A stretch of 28,301 nucleotides of DNA from Actinobacillus sp. (GCA_020026075.1 JAHHQZ010000022.1:1-28301), one strand, 5' to 3'; shown: positions 15,645-24,722, counted from the first letter of the stretch. Notes: generated from the sequence alone by a model not told the origin. Translations and numbers: made by a program.

Positions 15645-16316
15645 ATGTACGAAGAAAATATCATCATTGTCGGTAACAAAAAGTTGCCCACTCGCATTTT
15701 GCTCGTTGACGATCATCCGCTTATGCGTCGTGGAATGCGCCAATTATTGAGTACTGACGACGAGCTCGTTGTTGTTGGTGAAGTTAGCTCAGGCTTAGAA
15801 GCCCTTGAATTTGCTTCACGAGAACTGCCCGATCTCATTATGCTGGATCTCAATATGAAAGGTTTATCAGGCTTAGATACCCTACAAGCCCTGCGCAAAG
15901 AGGGCATTGATTCTCGTGTCGCCATTCTCACCGTATCCGATGCCCATAATGATATTTTCTCTTTAATTGATGCAGGCGCTGACGGTTATTTGCTCAAAGA
16001 TTCCGACCCAGAATTGCTTTTACAGCAAATCAAAAATATCGCCAAAGGTAAAATTGAATTAAGCGACAGCGTACGCCAAGCCTTAGAAACCCACCGTAAA
16101 GGCGAATCGCCACTTAATGGCATTACCAACCGTGAACGTGATGTGCTGAACCTTGTAGCAAAAGGCTTGTCAAATAAACAAGTCGCCTTAGAATTGCACA
16201 TTTCAGAAGAAACGGTTAAAGTGCATATTCGTAATCTCTTGCGAAAACTCAATGTTCATTCCCGCCTAGCGGCGACCATTTTATACTTCCAGTATTTTGG
16301 AAAAGAAATGGACTAG
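15645..16316 (+). CDS. narP: NarP-type nitrate/nitrite response regulator
   Basis: Transcription factor of the NarL/FixJ family that responds to nitrate and nitrite through a NarQ-type sensor and controls anaerobic respiration. It has 223 residues. The receiver domain covers about residues 16-130, with acidic pocket D22 and D23 (VDDHPLMRRGMRQLL), phospho-acceptor D68 in LIMLDLNMKG, T96 and K118 in GYLLKDSDPE. A LuxR-type helix-turn-helix follows (about 155-215), with TNRERDVLNLVAKGLSNKQVA and HIRNLLRKLNV. The block LNMKGLSGLDT and the sequence around DSDPE fit NarP better than NarL, and Haemophilus carries NarP only. AAAGGA at 15631-15636 supports the ATG. No sensor kinase is in the window. 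Confidence 0.9.
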   Translation: MYEENIIIVGNKKLPTRILLVDDHPLMRRGMRQLLSTDDELVVVGEVSSGLEALEFASRELPDLIMLDLNMKGLSGLDTLQALRKEGIDSRVAILTVSDAHNDIFSLIDAGADGYLLKDSDPELLLQQIKNIAKGKIELSDSVRQALETHRKGESPLNGITNRERDVLNLVAKGLSNKQVALELHISEETVKVHIRNLLRKLNVHSRLAATILYFQYFGKEMD

Positions 16317-16330
16317 TACCACCAATGCCT

Positions 16331-16364
16331 AAAAAAGCAGAAGTGTGGTTCTTCTGCTTTTTTG
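16331..16364 (+). terminator. Terminator of narP
   Basis: GCAGAAG (16337-16343) and CTTCTGC (16351-16357) form the stem, with an A-run before and a T-run after. It ends only about 30 bases before the likely tamA start. Confidence 0.85.
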
Positions 16365-16395
16365 TATGCTTTATTTTCTTAACTGGTTTAATGGA

Positions 16396-18237
16396 ATGGC
16401 TAAATTCTGTCGTGTTGCAATTCTCTTTTCTTTACTAAACAGTGCTTTGCCTGCTTGGGCGGATAGCCCGCAGCCCGCTAATACACTCCCCCAATCCCTT
16501 GCGGATAACGAGAAATTCCAACAATTTATCGGTAGCCCTATTGAGCTTTACCGCCTAAAAGTACAAGGCATTAAGAACAAAGCCGCCGCCGAAAACGCTG
16601 CCATATTTACCAGCATTATTCCGGCCCAAGAATTAGATGGCACGGCACAAAGTTTAAATCTCATCAAACAAAATATTGAAAAAGCCATTGGCGTTTTTGG
16701 TTATTTCAACAGCCATATTACCTTTACCGTTACACAGCCGAAATCTAAAAAAGAAAAAGAAGGGCTGATCGTTGCCACAGTTGATCAAGGTAAACAAACC
16801 ACCATCGCCAAAACCAATGTGCAGATTTTAGGTGAAGCCAGTAAAGACAGCGCCTTTACCTCGTTATTGGAAACTCAATTACCAAAAGTTGGCACGCCGT
16901 TATCCCAGCAAGCTTACGAAAATTTCAAAACCAAGCTTCAACAGCTTAGCCTTGAACGTGGTTACTTTGACGGCGATTTCACCCAAGCCCAGCTTGATGT
17001 TAAGCCTTCTACACAGCAAGCGTGGTGGAACATCACATACCAAAGCGGCGTGCGTTATCATTTTGGCAACATCGCATTCGCTCATAATAAAATCGCCGAT
17101 GACTACCTACGCCACATTATGCATTTCAAACAAGGCGATGCGTACAATATGCAGGATCTATCCACATTCAGTAGCGATTTATCCAGCTCTGGCTGGTTTA
17201 AAGCGGTGCTGGTTGAGCCGAGTGTGAATAAAAAAGCCCATAGTATCGATTTGCTCATCAATGCCTATCCTCGCAAAAAAAATGTATTTAACGTGGGGCT
17301 TGGTTACGCCACCGATGTGGGACCACGTTTTCAGTTAGGCTGGCTAAAACCTTGGATTGATAGCCGTGGCCAAAGCTTAAACAGCAACCTTTATTTATCC
17401 AAACCCAAACAAACCGTAGAAGCCGCCTATCGTATTCCACTGCTGGCGCACCCTTTACGTTACTACTATGAAGTATCCTACGGTTTAGAGCGAGAAGACG
17501 ACAAAGAAAGCAACACCAAAACCAACGCCACCACTGGGGAGATTATGCGTTATTGGAACCGTGTAACAGGCTGGCAAAATGCCATAGGATTGCGTATACG
17601 TTTCGATTCATTCACCCAAGCGAGCGAATCCCACAAAACCTTGCTGATCTACCCAACGGTTTCCGCCACGCGTACACGCTTTCGTGGCGGGATATTCCCA
17701 GACTGGGGCGATTCCCAACGCATTACCTTTGACTACGGCACAAAAGGGTTATTTTCCGATGTGAATTTCTACAAAATTCAAGGGCATACTACTTGGATCC
17801 GCACCTTTGCTGATAATCACCGTTTTATCACCCGTGCCAGTGTGGGCTATTTGCACACCAATGAATTTAACCGCATTTCGCCATCCTTGCGCTTTTTCGC
17901 AGGAGGCGATCGCTCCGTGCGTGGTTACGGCTACAAAAAAATTTCACCACGAGATAAAGATGGTCTGCTCACGGGTGCCTCTCGTTTAGCCACCGCCAGC
18001 ATAGAATATAACTACCGCGTCGCCCCCAACTGGTGGCTCGCCAGTTTTTATGATGCAGGCTTAGCCGCCAACAGTTTCGCACGTCAAAATATCCACGCTG
18101 GCGCTGGCGTAGGTTTACGCTGGGTATCACCAGTCGGACCTGTGAAACTCGATATTGCCACCCCAGTAGGACGTTTTGCCCACACAGACGGACGCCGGAA
18201 ATTTCAGTTTTATTTAGGATTAGGCACCGCCCTATAA
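16396..18237 (+). CDS. tamA: Translocation and assembly module subunit TamA (Omp85 family)
   Basis: Outer-membrane beta-barrel protein that works with TamB in outer-membrane protein assembly and envelope homeostasis. From the ATG at 16396 it has 613 residues. The signal peptide is clean (MAKFCRVAILFSLL then cleavage after ALPAWA, about residue 22). Three POTRA domains follow (about 30-260), then a C-terminal 16-strand barrel. The Omp85 loop motif GGDRSVRGYGY lies in the last third. The reading frame is open upstream to a GTG at 16345 and an ATG at 16366, but these lie in the narP terminator and spoil the signal peptide. No good Shine-Dalgarno precedes 16396, so the start is inferred from the signal peptide. 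tamB follows after 21 bases. Confidence 0.9.
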   Translation: MAKFCRVAILFSLLNSALPAWADSPQPANTLPQSLADNEKFQQFIGSPIELYRLKVQGIKNKAAAENAAIFTSIIPAQELDGTAQSLNLIKQNIEKAIGVFGYFNSHITFTVTQPKSKKEKEGLIVATVDQGKQTTIAKTNVQILGEASKDSAFTSLLETQLPKVGTPLSQQAYENFKTKLQQLSLERGYFDGDFTQAQLDVKPSTQQAWWNITYQSGVRYHFGNIAFAHNKIADDYLRHIMHFKQGDAYNMQDLSTFSSDLSSSGWFKAVLVEPSVNKKAHSIDLLINAYPRKKNVFNVGLGYATDVGPRFQLGWLKPWIDSRGQSLNSNLYLSKPKQTVEAAYRIPLLAHPLRYYYEVSYGLEREDDKESNTKTNATTGEIMRYWNRVTGWQNAIGLRIRFDSFTQASESHKTLLIYPTVSATRTRFRGGIFPDWGDSQRITFDYGTKGLFSDVNFYKIQGHTTWIRTFADNHRFITRASVGYLHTNEFNRISPSLRFFAGGDRSVRGYGYKKISPRDKDGLLTGASRLATASIEYNYRVAPNWWLASFYDAGLAANSFARQNIHAGAGVGLRWVSPVGPVKLDIATPVGRFAHTDGRRKFQFYLGLGTAL

Positions 18238-18258
18238 TTCGTTGATTAGGAGAAAACA

Positions 18259-21200
18259 ATGACAGAATCTACATCACGGTCTATTGTGAAAAAATCACGT
18301 TGGCTCAAAGGCATACTGCTATGCTTGATTTTACTTATCGCCTTATTAGCAATGGTCATTGGAATGCTCACATCCAGCGCAGGCCAACGCCAGTTGCTAC
18401 GCTGGGCAGATGACTTCACCGACAGCCTAAGTTTCGGTCAAATCACAGGCGGTCTTAGCGAAAACAACGGTTTAATTTTAGACAATGTACATTTTTCGGA
18501 AAAAAATTCCGACCTTGCCATTTCTCGTGTGCAATTAAAAATGCCATTAAGTTGCCTGTTGCACGGTGAACTTTGTATCAATCAGCTTGCCGTGCTTGAT
18601 CCGACCGTTCAATTAAGCGTTGCGCCAAGCCAAGAAAACCAACCTGCACCCGCTAAAAACGGCTCGATGGGCAAAATTTCTCTGCCTCTGAGTTTTAATA
18701 TTCAAAATGTACAGGTGAAAAATTTAAACCTAACGGTGAAAACGCCAACCGCTACACAACACTTGCAACTGGCGAATTTCCAAACAGCACTCACAGGTAA
18801 AAACAACGGTCTAACCCTTGAACCGACCACCATTGCAGGCTTGACTTTTTCTACTTCTACGTTGAACAAAAAAACGCCAGCTAAGCCAAGTAAACCGCAG
18901 CCGATTGACTGGAAAGCGTTGGAAAAACAACTGAGCCAACCGCTGTTGACTCTCAAAGGTTTCACCTTACCGTTGAATATTGAGATTAAACAAATTCAAG
19001 GCGACAACTGGCTTTACACAATGGGCAAAAAGCCGAATGAACAAATTCGAGTACCACAGCTACGTTTAAGTGCCAATGCCAACAGTGAGCAAATCGCTCT
19101 AAGCCAGTTATCCGTAAAAAGCTCGCTCGGTGATGTAAATTTAACCGCACAACTGAAAACCAGTGGCGATTTTCCTGTGAAACTCAACGCCACAGGTAGC
19201 CTTGCTGCGATTAATAAACTGCATCCGCTCTACCACATTAAAAGCCTAAAACCGCTCTTTAAAGAACGTAGCCACTTCCAGCTAACCGCCACTGGTGCGC
19301 TAAATAAAACCCTTGCGCTCGATGTGCAAACCACAGGCTTTTTACCAGCGCAACTGCTTGCAAAAGCCCAGCTCACCACAGCGAAAATGCCGTTTAGCGT
19401 CAATCTCACCAGTGCGGGGATTAATTATCCGTTTAAAGAACTCATTGGCGAGTTAAACGCCCAACGTGCTTACATTCCAACCCAATTTAAACAGCTAAAA
19501 CTAGTCGTAAACGGCGATATTTTGGCGTATCAAGGGGCGCTCAATGTACAAGTGGCAGGGGGAAATTTACCGCCAAGCCCACTCGATGTAACCTTTAACG
19601 GCGGCATTGACCACATTGATCTCAGCAAAATTCAGCTTTATGTAGGGCATCAGCAAAACTTGACGCTTAACGGTAAATTATCGTGGCGCAACGGCTTTAA
19701 ATGGGATTCAAACCTTAATTTGAAGAACTTCCCTATTGACAAAATTTTGCAAAATATTCCGGCGTTCAAAAATCTCCCAAAGTTGCCGGCTGTGCTGAGT
19801 GGAACTGCCTCGATCTCTGGCACAGTCTTACAAAATAACCAATGGCATATCGACATTCCTCGCATTAACTTACACGGCTTGGTTTCCAACCAGCCGTTTA
19901 AACTCAATGTCATAATGGATGCGAGTGCTGACAAAGGCCTCAATCTGCCAATGTTGGATTTCGTTTACGGTCGCAATAATATTGACGGTCGTGGCGTGTT
20001 CGGCAAGGTGCGTGATTTACATTTCAACATCAATGCCCCCGACTTGCGGGGCATTTTCCCTGACTTAACCGCCAGTTTGTTTGGGCAAATTAATCTCACT
20101 GGCGAACAAAACCCAACGCACGATCGCCTAAAAATTGACGCAAATTTGCGTGGCGAAAACATTCGTTTTCAAACGTTTCATTTAAAAAATTTCACCCTGA
20201 CCACCAAAGTCAGCACCTCGCCCCAATGGCAAGGCGAGCTTAGCCTTCGCTTAAATGATCTCCACCTAAACCAAGAAACCATTCGCCACGCCGAGCTAAT
20301 CGGTGGTGGCAGCGAGCGAGATCACCAATTTACCTTAACTTCACAAGGCGACCCTGTGGCAATGCAATGGCAAGTGAAAGGCAACTACCACGCCGACACC
20401 CATATTTGGCGTGGCGAATTGTCAAAAGCAGACGTGAAATCGCCCTTTGGCAAATGGCAAACCGACCACAATGTAAAATTTGCCTATAACTTTAATGTGG
20501 GGCAAGCGGTTGTCTTTCCCCATTGCTGGCAAAATGTCGATGCCAGTATTTGCTTTACCCACGTATTCAGTGCGGGGAAAATCGGCTACATTCCTTTTGA
20601 AATCAAAAACATCGACTTGGCATTGGTCAATAAGCTCATCAAGCAAAAAAGCCTATTTGGAATGCTTTCAGGCAACGGCCAAGTCCGCTGGTTTACACAA
20701 CGCGCCCCAACATTCCAAGTGGCGTTGCAAGGCAAGGATATTGTCCTAAATCAACGCCTGAACTACCGCTATTTACGTCTAATAATGCCCCAAGTGAACC
20801 TTAATGGCGGAATGTTTAACAACGACTTCATCGGTAAAGTGGCAGTCAAAATGGAAATGCCTGCGGTGCGTGATGGCGTTCATTTTGTAAACAAATCTTA
20901 CGGTGATATTGATGCGGATCTGAAAGTACAAGACGTAATGCAAAAACGTTTGTTGTCTGGCAAAGCTCAGCTTAAAAATTTATCCCTCGCCATTTTCAAC
21001 CAGCTATTTAGTAAAAGCGAAAATATTCAAGGCAATGTCGAGGGCGAATTACAGCTCGGCGGCAACTTACAGCAACCACGCTTAGACGGCTACGTACAAG
21101 TGTCGGATGTTAAAGCCCAGCTCAAACTGCTACCAATGCGAATTACCAACGGCGGAATGATCATTGAATTCTTCGGCGATCACGCAAAATTCGACAGCAC

Positions 21201-22296
21201 ATTATTCGCTCTCAATGGCGCAAACCCCGAACAGGTACCAGATCCGTTGATTATTCAAGGCGATGCCAACTGGAAAGATTTCGCTCATTATCAAGCGAAT
21301 TTAAACATTCGTGGCGAAAGCATTTATTTGAGCGTGCCAATGTCGCCAACCATTGTTGCCTTGCGAGTATCCCCTGACGTACAGCTCGCCGCCACAGAAA
21401 ACACGCTGTCCCTTAACGGCGACATCACCATACCTTGGGCGAAAATTGACGTGCAAGCCTTGCCTGAAAACAGCATCTCCCCAACGTCGGATCTCGTGAT
21501 TTTAGACGGCCCGAATAAAACGAAAGCAAGCGACTACTTAACCTTCGCCAAAACAGGACGCACCAGCACAGGGCATAGTATTCAATCGAACGTCAAAATT
21601 CATTTTGGTGATAACGTCAACCTAAAAGCCTACGGTCTAAACACCAACCTCACAGGCACACTTGCTTTAATCCAACAACAAGGCTCACTCGGACTTTACG
21701 GACGAATTGACTTGAAAAACGGTCACTTTGTGGCTTACGGACAAAACCTGCTGATTAAAGAAGGTTACATCGGCTTTAACGGCTTACCGAGCAAGCCCGT
21801 GCTGAACATCAACGCCATTCGTAACCCAACGGAAATGTATGATAGCAACATCACCGCAGGCATTGACATCACAGGCTACGCCGACAGTCCAAGCCTGAAA
21901 ATTTACACACGCCCCGCTAAATCGCAGGAAGAGGCGTTATCCTACTTGCTCACAGGACAGGGCATTGAGGACGCCACCAATAACGGCAACTCAACCAACG
22001 CCCTAAGCTCCGCCCTACTCTCAATGAGCTTAGCCAAAACCAGCGGCATCGTCAGCGGTATCGGCAAAGTGTTCGGCTTGCAAAACCTTAACATCGGCAC
22101 ACGTGGTGTAGGTGATAAATCCCAAGTCGCCATCAGCACCAACCTAACTGACCGCATACACATTAGCTACGGCGTAGGTCTATTTACTGGCATCGCCGAA
22201 CTGACCGTACGCTTTAAGCTACTACCCAAACTCTACCTACAATCCATCTCTAGCCTAAATCAGGCATTTGATTTGTTGTACCAGTTTGAAATTTAG
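18259..22296 (+). CDS. tamB: Translocation and assembly module protein TamB (AsmA-like bridge protein)
   Basis: Large periplasm-spanning partner of TamA, anchored in the inner membrane; family members form long hydrophobic grooves that carry phospholipids between membranes. It has 1345 residues, somewhat longer than E. coli TamB (about 1,260). A basic N-terminus and a single membrane anchor at about residues 15-38 (LKGILLCLILLIALLAMVIG) are followed by a long stretch of repeated beta-strand segments. The C-terminal DUF490/TamB domain (about 1,000-1,345) ends in a phenylalanine- and leucine-rich strand (QAFDLLYQFEI) for docking with TamA. AGGAG at 18246-18250 supports the ATG. It forms an operon with tamA and ends in a 44-base palindrome. 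Confidence 0.93.
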   Translation: MTESTSRSIVKKSRWLKGILLCLILLIALLAMVIGMLTSSAGQRQLLRWADDFTDSLSFGQITGGLSENNGLILDNVHFSEKNSDLAISRVQLKMPLSCLLHGELCINQLAVLDPTVQLSVAPSQENQPAPAKNGSMGKISLPLSFNIQNVQVKNLNLTVKTPTATQHLQLANFQTALTGKNNGLTLEPTTIAGLTFSTSTLNKKTPAKPSKPQPIDWKALEKQLSQPLLTLKGFTLPLNIEIKQIQGDNWLYTMGKKPNEQIRVPQLRLSANANSEQIALSQLSVKSSLGDVNLTAQLKTSGDFPVKLNATGSLAAINKLHPLYHIKSLKPLFKERSHFQLTATGALNKTLALDVQTTGFLPAQLLAKAQLTTAKMPFSVNLTSAGINYPFKELIGELNAQRAYIPTQFKQLKLVVNGDILAYQGALNVQVAGGNLPPSPLDVTFNGGIDHIDLSKIQLYVGHQQNLTLNGKLSWRNGFKWDSNLNLKNFPIDKILQNIPAFKNLPKLPAVLSGTASISGTVLQNNQWHIDIPRINLHGLVSNQPFKLNVIMDASADKGLNLPMLDFVYGRNNIDGRGVFGKVRDLHFNINAPDLRGIFPDLTASLFGQINLTGEQNPTHDRLKIDANLRGENIRFQTFHLKNFTLTTKVSTSPQWQGELSLRLNDLHLNQETIRHAELIGGGSERDHQFTLTSQGDPVAMQWQVKGNYHADTHIWRGELSKADVKSPFGKWQTDHNVKFAYNFNVGQAVVFPHCWQNVDASICFTHVFSAGKIGYIPFEIKNIDLALVNKLIKQKSLFGMLSGNGQVRWFTQRAPTFQVALQGKDIVLNQRLNYRYLRLIMPQVNLNGGMFNNDFIGKVAVKMEMPAVRDGVHFVNKSYGDIDADLKVQDVMQKRLLSGKAQLKNLSLAIFNQLFSKSENIQGNVEGELQLGGNLQQPRLDGYVQVSDVKAQLKLLPMRITNGGMIIEFFGDHAKFDSTLFALNGANPEQVPDPLIIQGDANWKDFAHYQANLNIRGESIYLSVPMSPTIVALRVSPDVQLAATENTLSLNGDITIPWAKIDVQALPENSISPTSDLVILDGPNKTKASDYLTFAKTGRTSTGHSIQSNVKIHFGDNVNLKAYGLNTNLTGTLALIQQQGSLGLYGRIDLKNGHFVAYGQNLLIKEGYIGFNGLPSKPVLNINAIRNPTEMYDSNITAGIDITGYADSPSLKIYTRPAKSQEEALSYLLTGQGIEDATNNGNSTNALSSALLSMSLAKTSGIVSGIGKVFGLQNLNIGTRGVGDKSQVAISTNLTDRIHISYGVGLFTGIAELTVRFKLLPKLYLQSISSLNQAFDLLYQFEI

Positions 22297-22310
22297 CGCG
22301 AATAAAAACA

Positions 22311-22354
22311 AAGGCCGGAATATTCACCAAAAATTTGGTGAATATTCCGGCCTT
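22311..22354. repeat. 44-base perfect palindrome between tamB and murQ
   Basis: Arms of 21 bases, AAGGCCGGAATATTCACCAAA and its reverse complement, meet around two As. It lies 14 bases past the tamB stop and may terminate tamB transcription, although no long T-run follows. It is the longest copy of the dispersed GGCCGGAAT motif pair. Confidence 0.85.
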
Positions 22355-22641
22355 AAATATGGCACTTGGAAGTCCCCGTTTTCCGCCCCGTGATGGGGAA
22401 AATTTTTAGTAAAAATGCCGTTGGTTGCGTAGGGTCAACGGATTTTTACATTAAGAAAATTTACCCACAGCACGGATTAAGGCGGAAAGTTCGGGGTGTG
22501 TTTTTAAGTGACTTTTTGCACAAGTAAAAAGTAACAAATAACGCCGTTGCAAACGGCGTTACAAAGGACAATCATCAAACTACCACAAGGGGGCAAGCGC
22601 CCTTGCTTTATTTTTGCAATCACGCTCGCAAAACAAAAATA
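22355..22641. other. Gene-free region with several hairpins
   Basis: About 290 bases without a convincing gene. I see four structured elements. One pairs TAAAAAT and CCGTTG (22410-22423) with CAACGG and ATTTTTA (22436-22448), with one bulged G. ACTTTTT pairs with a TAAAAAGT about seven bases on (about 22510-22532). TAACGCCGTT and AACGGCGTTA (22539-22561) form a perfect 10-bp stem. GCAAG and CTTGC (22593-22606) are followed by TTTATTTTT, a plausible plus-strand terminator. This could be a decayed mobile element, a cluster of terminators or an RNA gene; nothing identifies it further. Confidence 0.5.
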
Positions 22642-22642
22642 A

Positions 22643-22680
22643 AGGCCGGAATATTCATCAAAATTCTAATGAATATTCCC
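22643..22680. repeat. Inverted repeat at the murQ end, likely terminator
   Basis: GGAATATTCAT (22648-22658) and ATGAATATTCC (22669-22679) flank a 10-base loop directly downstream of the murQ stop on the minus strand. The left side continues as AAGGCC, as in the 44-base palindrome, but the right side has CTTT instead of GGCC, so this is an imperfect copy. Confidence 0.7.
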
Positions 22681-22681
22681 T

Positions 22682-23581
22682 TTACCTCAACCGCCCATTC
22701 TGTGCTTTGAGCAAGGCTCTTGCTTGTTCCTTATCCGTATTAGTTAATATCATCAAAATGGCGAGTTTGGCTTTGTTGTCGGCTAATTTTAGGGCGTTTT
22801 CGGCGGTGGTGAGATCGCATTGGGTGGCTTGTTGGATTATGCGAATCGCTCTTGCGTGCAGTTTTTCGTTGCTGACGTTGAGATCGACCATTAGGTTGCC
22901 GTAGCATTTTCCGAGCCGAACGAAAGTGGCTGTGGTGAGCATATTGAGTACCATTTTTTGCATTGTGCCGGATTTCAAACGGCTGGAACCTGTTAACACT
23001 TCGGCGCCGACGTTGGGGGTGATGGCGTAATCGGCGGCGGTGGCGAGTGGAACGTTGGCGTTACTGGTAATGCCGACGGTCATTGTGCCAAGTGATTTGG
23101 CGTAGGCGACACCGCCCAACACATAAGGCGTGCGACCGCTGGCGGCAATGCCCACGAGTACATCATTTTTGGTTAATGCGATGGCGTTGAGATCCTGCTG
23201 GGCTAAGTTGGCATCGTCCTCTGCGCCCTCTTTGGCTTTGCGTAGTGCCGTGTCGCCCCCTGCGATAATGCCGATGACACAGTCGCTTGCCACGCCAAAA
23301 GTCGGCGGACATTCGCTTGCGTCTAACACGCCTAAACGTCCGCTGGTGCCTGCGCCGATGTAAACCAGTCGCCCATTTTTCCCCATTCTTTCCACAATGT
23401 TATCCACAACTTCTGCAATGACGGGCAAATAAGGTTCGATCACCAGTGGGATCTTACGATCTTCGGCGTTCATTAGTTGCACAATTTCCAAAGACGACAG
23501 GCGATCCAAATGCTGGCTGGCAGGGTTGGTTTGCTCGGTAGTAAGATGAGAAAGTTCGGTGATGGCTTGTTCTGTTTTCAT
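22682..23581 (-). CDS. murQ: N-acetylmuramic acid 6-phosphate etherase
   Basis: Cleaves the lactyl ether of MurNAc-6-P to give GlcNAc-6-P and D-lactate in cell-wall recycling, in the cytoplasm. From the ATG at 23581 it has 299 residues, the normal length. The SIS sugar-phosphate isomerase fold shows IGAGTSGRLGVLDASECPPTFG (about 75-96), with the catalytic glutamate E90, a second block ASGRTPYVLG, and GSSRLKSGTMQK. The reading frame is open to a TTG two codons earlier, but AAGGA is seven bases from the ATG and far too close to the TTG, so the ATG is chosen. The C-terminal helical region binds the partner subunit. anmK, whose product is the substrate of MurQ, lies 20 bases upstream. Confidence 0.95.
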   Translation of the reverse strand: MKTEQAITELSHLTTEQTNPASQHLDRLSSLEIVQLMNAEDRKIPLVIEPYLPVIAEVVDNIVERMGKNGRLVYIGAGTSGRLGVLDASECPPTFGVASDCVIGIIAGGDTALRKAKEGAEDDANLAQQDLNAIALTKNDVLVGIAASGRTPYVLGGVAYAKSLGTMTVGITSNANVPLATAADYAITPNVGAEVLTGSSRLKSGTMQKMVLNMLTTATFVRLGKCYGNLMVDLNVSNEKLHARAIRIIQQATQCDLTTAENALKLADNKAKLAILMILTNTDKEQARALLKAQNGRLR

Positions 23582-23601
23582 TTTCAATTCCTTTGATTGG
23601 G

Positions 23602-24720
23602 CTAGGGCGTGAAGATTACGCCAAGACTTGTGGCACGTTTCGCCCCAGTCACGCTCGGCAAATTAGACGGCAAATTGTGCCAGCGTTGCTTAGCAAGCCA
23701 CGCAAAGGCGGCGGCCTCCACAAAGTCGCTATGAATGCCGAAATCATCGCTTTTTTGTACTTGCCACTGGGGTAGATTTTCCACAAAACCTTGCCATAAA
23801 TGGCGATTATGCGTGCCACCGCCGCAAATGATCAAACGTGCGGGCAGGGTAGGTAAATTGGCGCGCCATTGATTTAACGCTTGCACGTTGCATTGCACAG
23901 TCAAGGCGTTGAGTGTGGCTTGCACGTCCACTGGGCTTATGCTTTCAGGGATTTGTTCAAGCTGACGTTGTAGCCAAAAAAGATTGAAATATTCCCGCCC
24001 TGTGCTTTTCGGCGCTGGGCGTTGAAAATACGGATCACGCAAACAGTGCGCCAGCAGGGCTTGATGAACTTTGCCTTGTGCCGCCCATTCGCCGTTTTTA
24101 TCAAAAGACACGCCCAAATGCTGTGCCACCCAGCTATCCAGCAAAGCGTTCGCAGGGCCTGTGTCAAACCCCACCACAGGCTGGCTGGCACTCAGCAGAG
24201 AAACGTTACTAATGCCGCCCAAATTCAGCACGGCGGTGTGGTAATTTTCATCAAAAAAGATCCCTTGATGAAAAGCAGGCACGAGCGGAGCGCCCTGTCC
24301 GCCGAGTGCGATGTCTTTACTACGGAAATCCCCCACCACAGGCAAACCTGTGGCTACCGCCAAATACTGCATATCGCCAAGTTGCATTGTGAAAGGCAGT
24401 GCGTCTTCTGGTGCGTGCCACACGGTTTGACCGTGACAGCCGATAGCCATAATGGGGTAATTCGGGTACTTTCGTAAAAACTGCTGGACGGCGTGGGCGT
24501 AAGTGCGTGCGAGGGCTTGATTAAGCTCGCCCAGTGCGGATAAATGGGTGTCGCCTTTGTGCAATGCCAGCAATTTTTTTTGCAAAAATTCCGGCATAGG
24601 TAAAATGTCTGTGGTGATGACATTCATTTTGTAATCGGCGGAAAATTCCACCAGCGCCAGATCAATACCATCTAGGCTGGTGCCAGACATTATGCCGATA
24701 AAATAAGTTTTTTGCGTCAT
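23602..24720 (-). CDS. anmK: Anhydro-N-acetylmuramic acid kinase
   Basis: Hydrolyses the 1,6-anhydro bond of anhydro-MurNAc and phosphorylates it to MurNAc-6-P with ATP, feeding MurQ. From the ATG at 24720 it has 372 residues (E. coli about 369). The phosphate-binding loop IGIMSGTSLDGIDLALVEF starts near residue 8. GCHGQTVWH and the catalytic GFDTGPANALLD follow, and the C-terminal ICGGGTHN is the adenosine motif of the ASKHA fold. The frame is open 16 codons further up into bioB, but those residues (TTNRTTN) come from a short tandem repeat and would overlap bioB, so the inner ATG is chosen. It has no clear Shine-Dalgarno; coupling to bioB, which ends 16 bases upstream, is likely. Confidence 0.94.
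   Translation of the reverse strand: MTQKTYFIGIMSGTSLDGIDLALVEFSADYKMNVITTDILPMPEFLQKKLLALHKGDTHLSALGELNQALARTYAHAVQQFLRKYPNYPIMAIGCHGQTVWHAPEDALPFTMQLGDMQYLAVATGLPVVGDFRSKDIALGGQGAPLVPAFHQGIFFDENYHTAVLNLGGISNVSLLSASQPVVGFDTGPANALLDSWVAQHLGVSFDKNGEWAAQGKVHQALLAHCLRDPYFQRPAPKSTGREYFNLFWLQRQLEQIPESISPVDVQATLNALTVQCNVQALNQWRANLPTLPARLIICGGGTHNRHLWQGFVENLPQWQVQKSDDFGIHSDFVEAAAFAWLAKQRWHNLPSNLPSVTGAKRATSLGVIFTP
24584..24598. repeat. Copy of the dispersed motif inside anmK
   Basis: AAAAATTCCGGCATA lies within the anmK coding sequence, one base different from the intergenic consensus AAAATTCCGGCCTA. Confidence 0.45.
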
Positions 24721-24722
24721 TT

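Noticed and set aside
16345..16395. Upstream extension of TamA by 17 residues from a GTG
   Set aside because: The GTG lies in the loop of the narP terminator and the extension disrupts a good signal peptide that starts at 16396.
20507..20516. Near-matches to Pasteurellaceae uptake sequences (GCAAGCGGT here; ACAAGCGGG near 5925; TTGTGCGGT near 12820)
   Set aside because: Each differs from the 9-base core by at least one base; scattered near-matches are expected by chance, and no exact copy was found.
22614..22904. 96-codon plus-strand frame running from the gene-free interval into murQ
   Set aside because: Most of it is antisense to the conserved 3' end of murQ, and its first part covers the terminator repeat.
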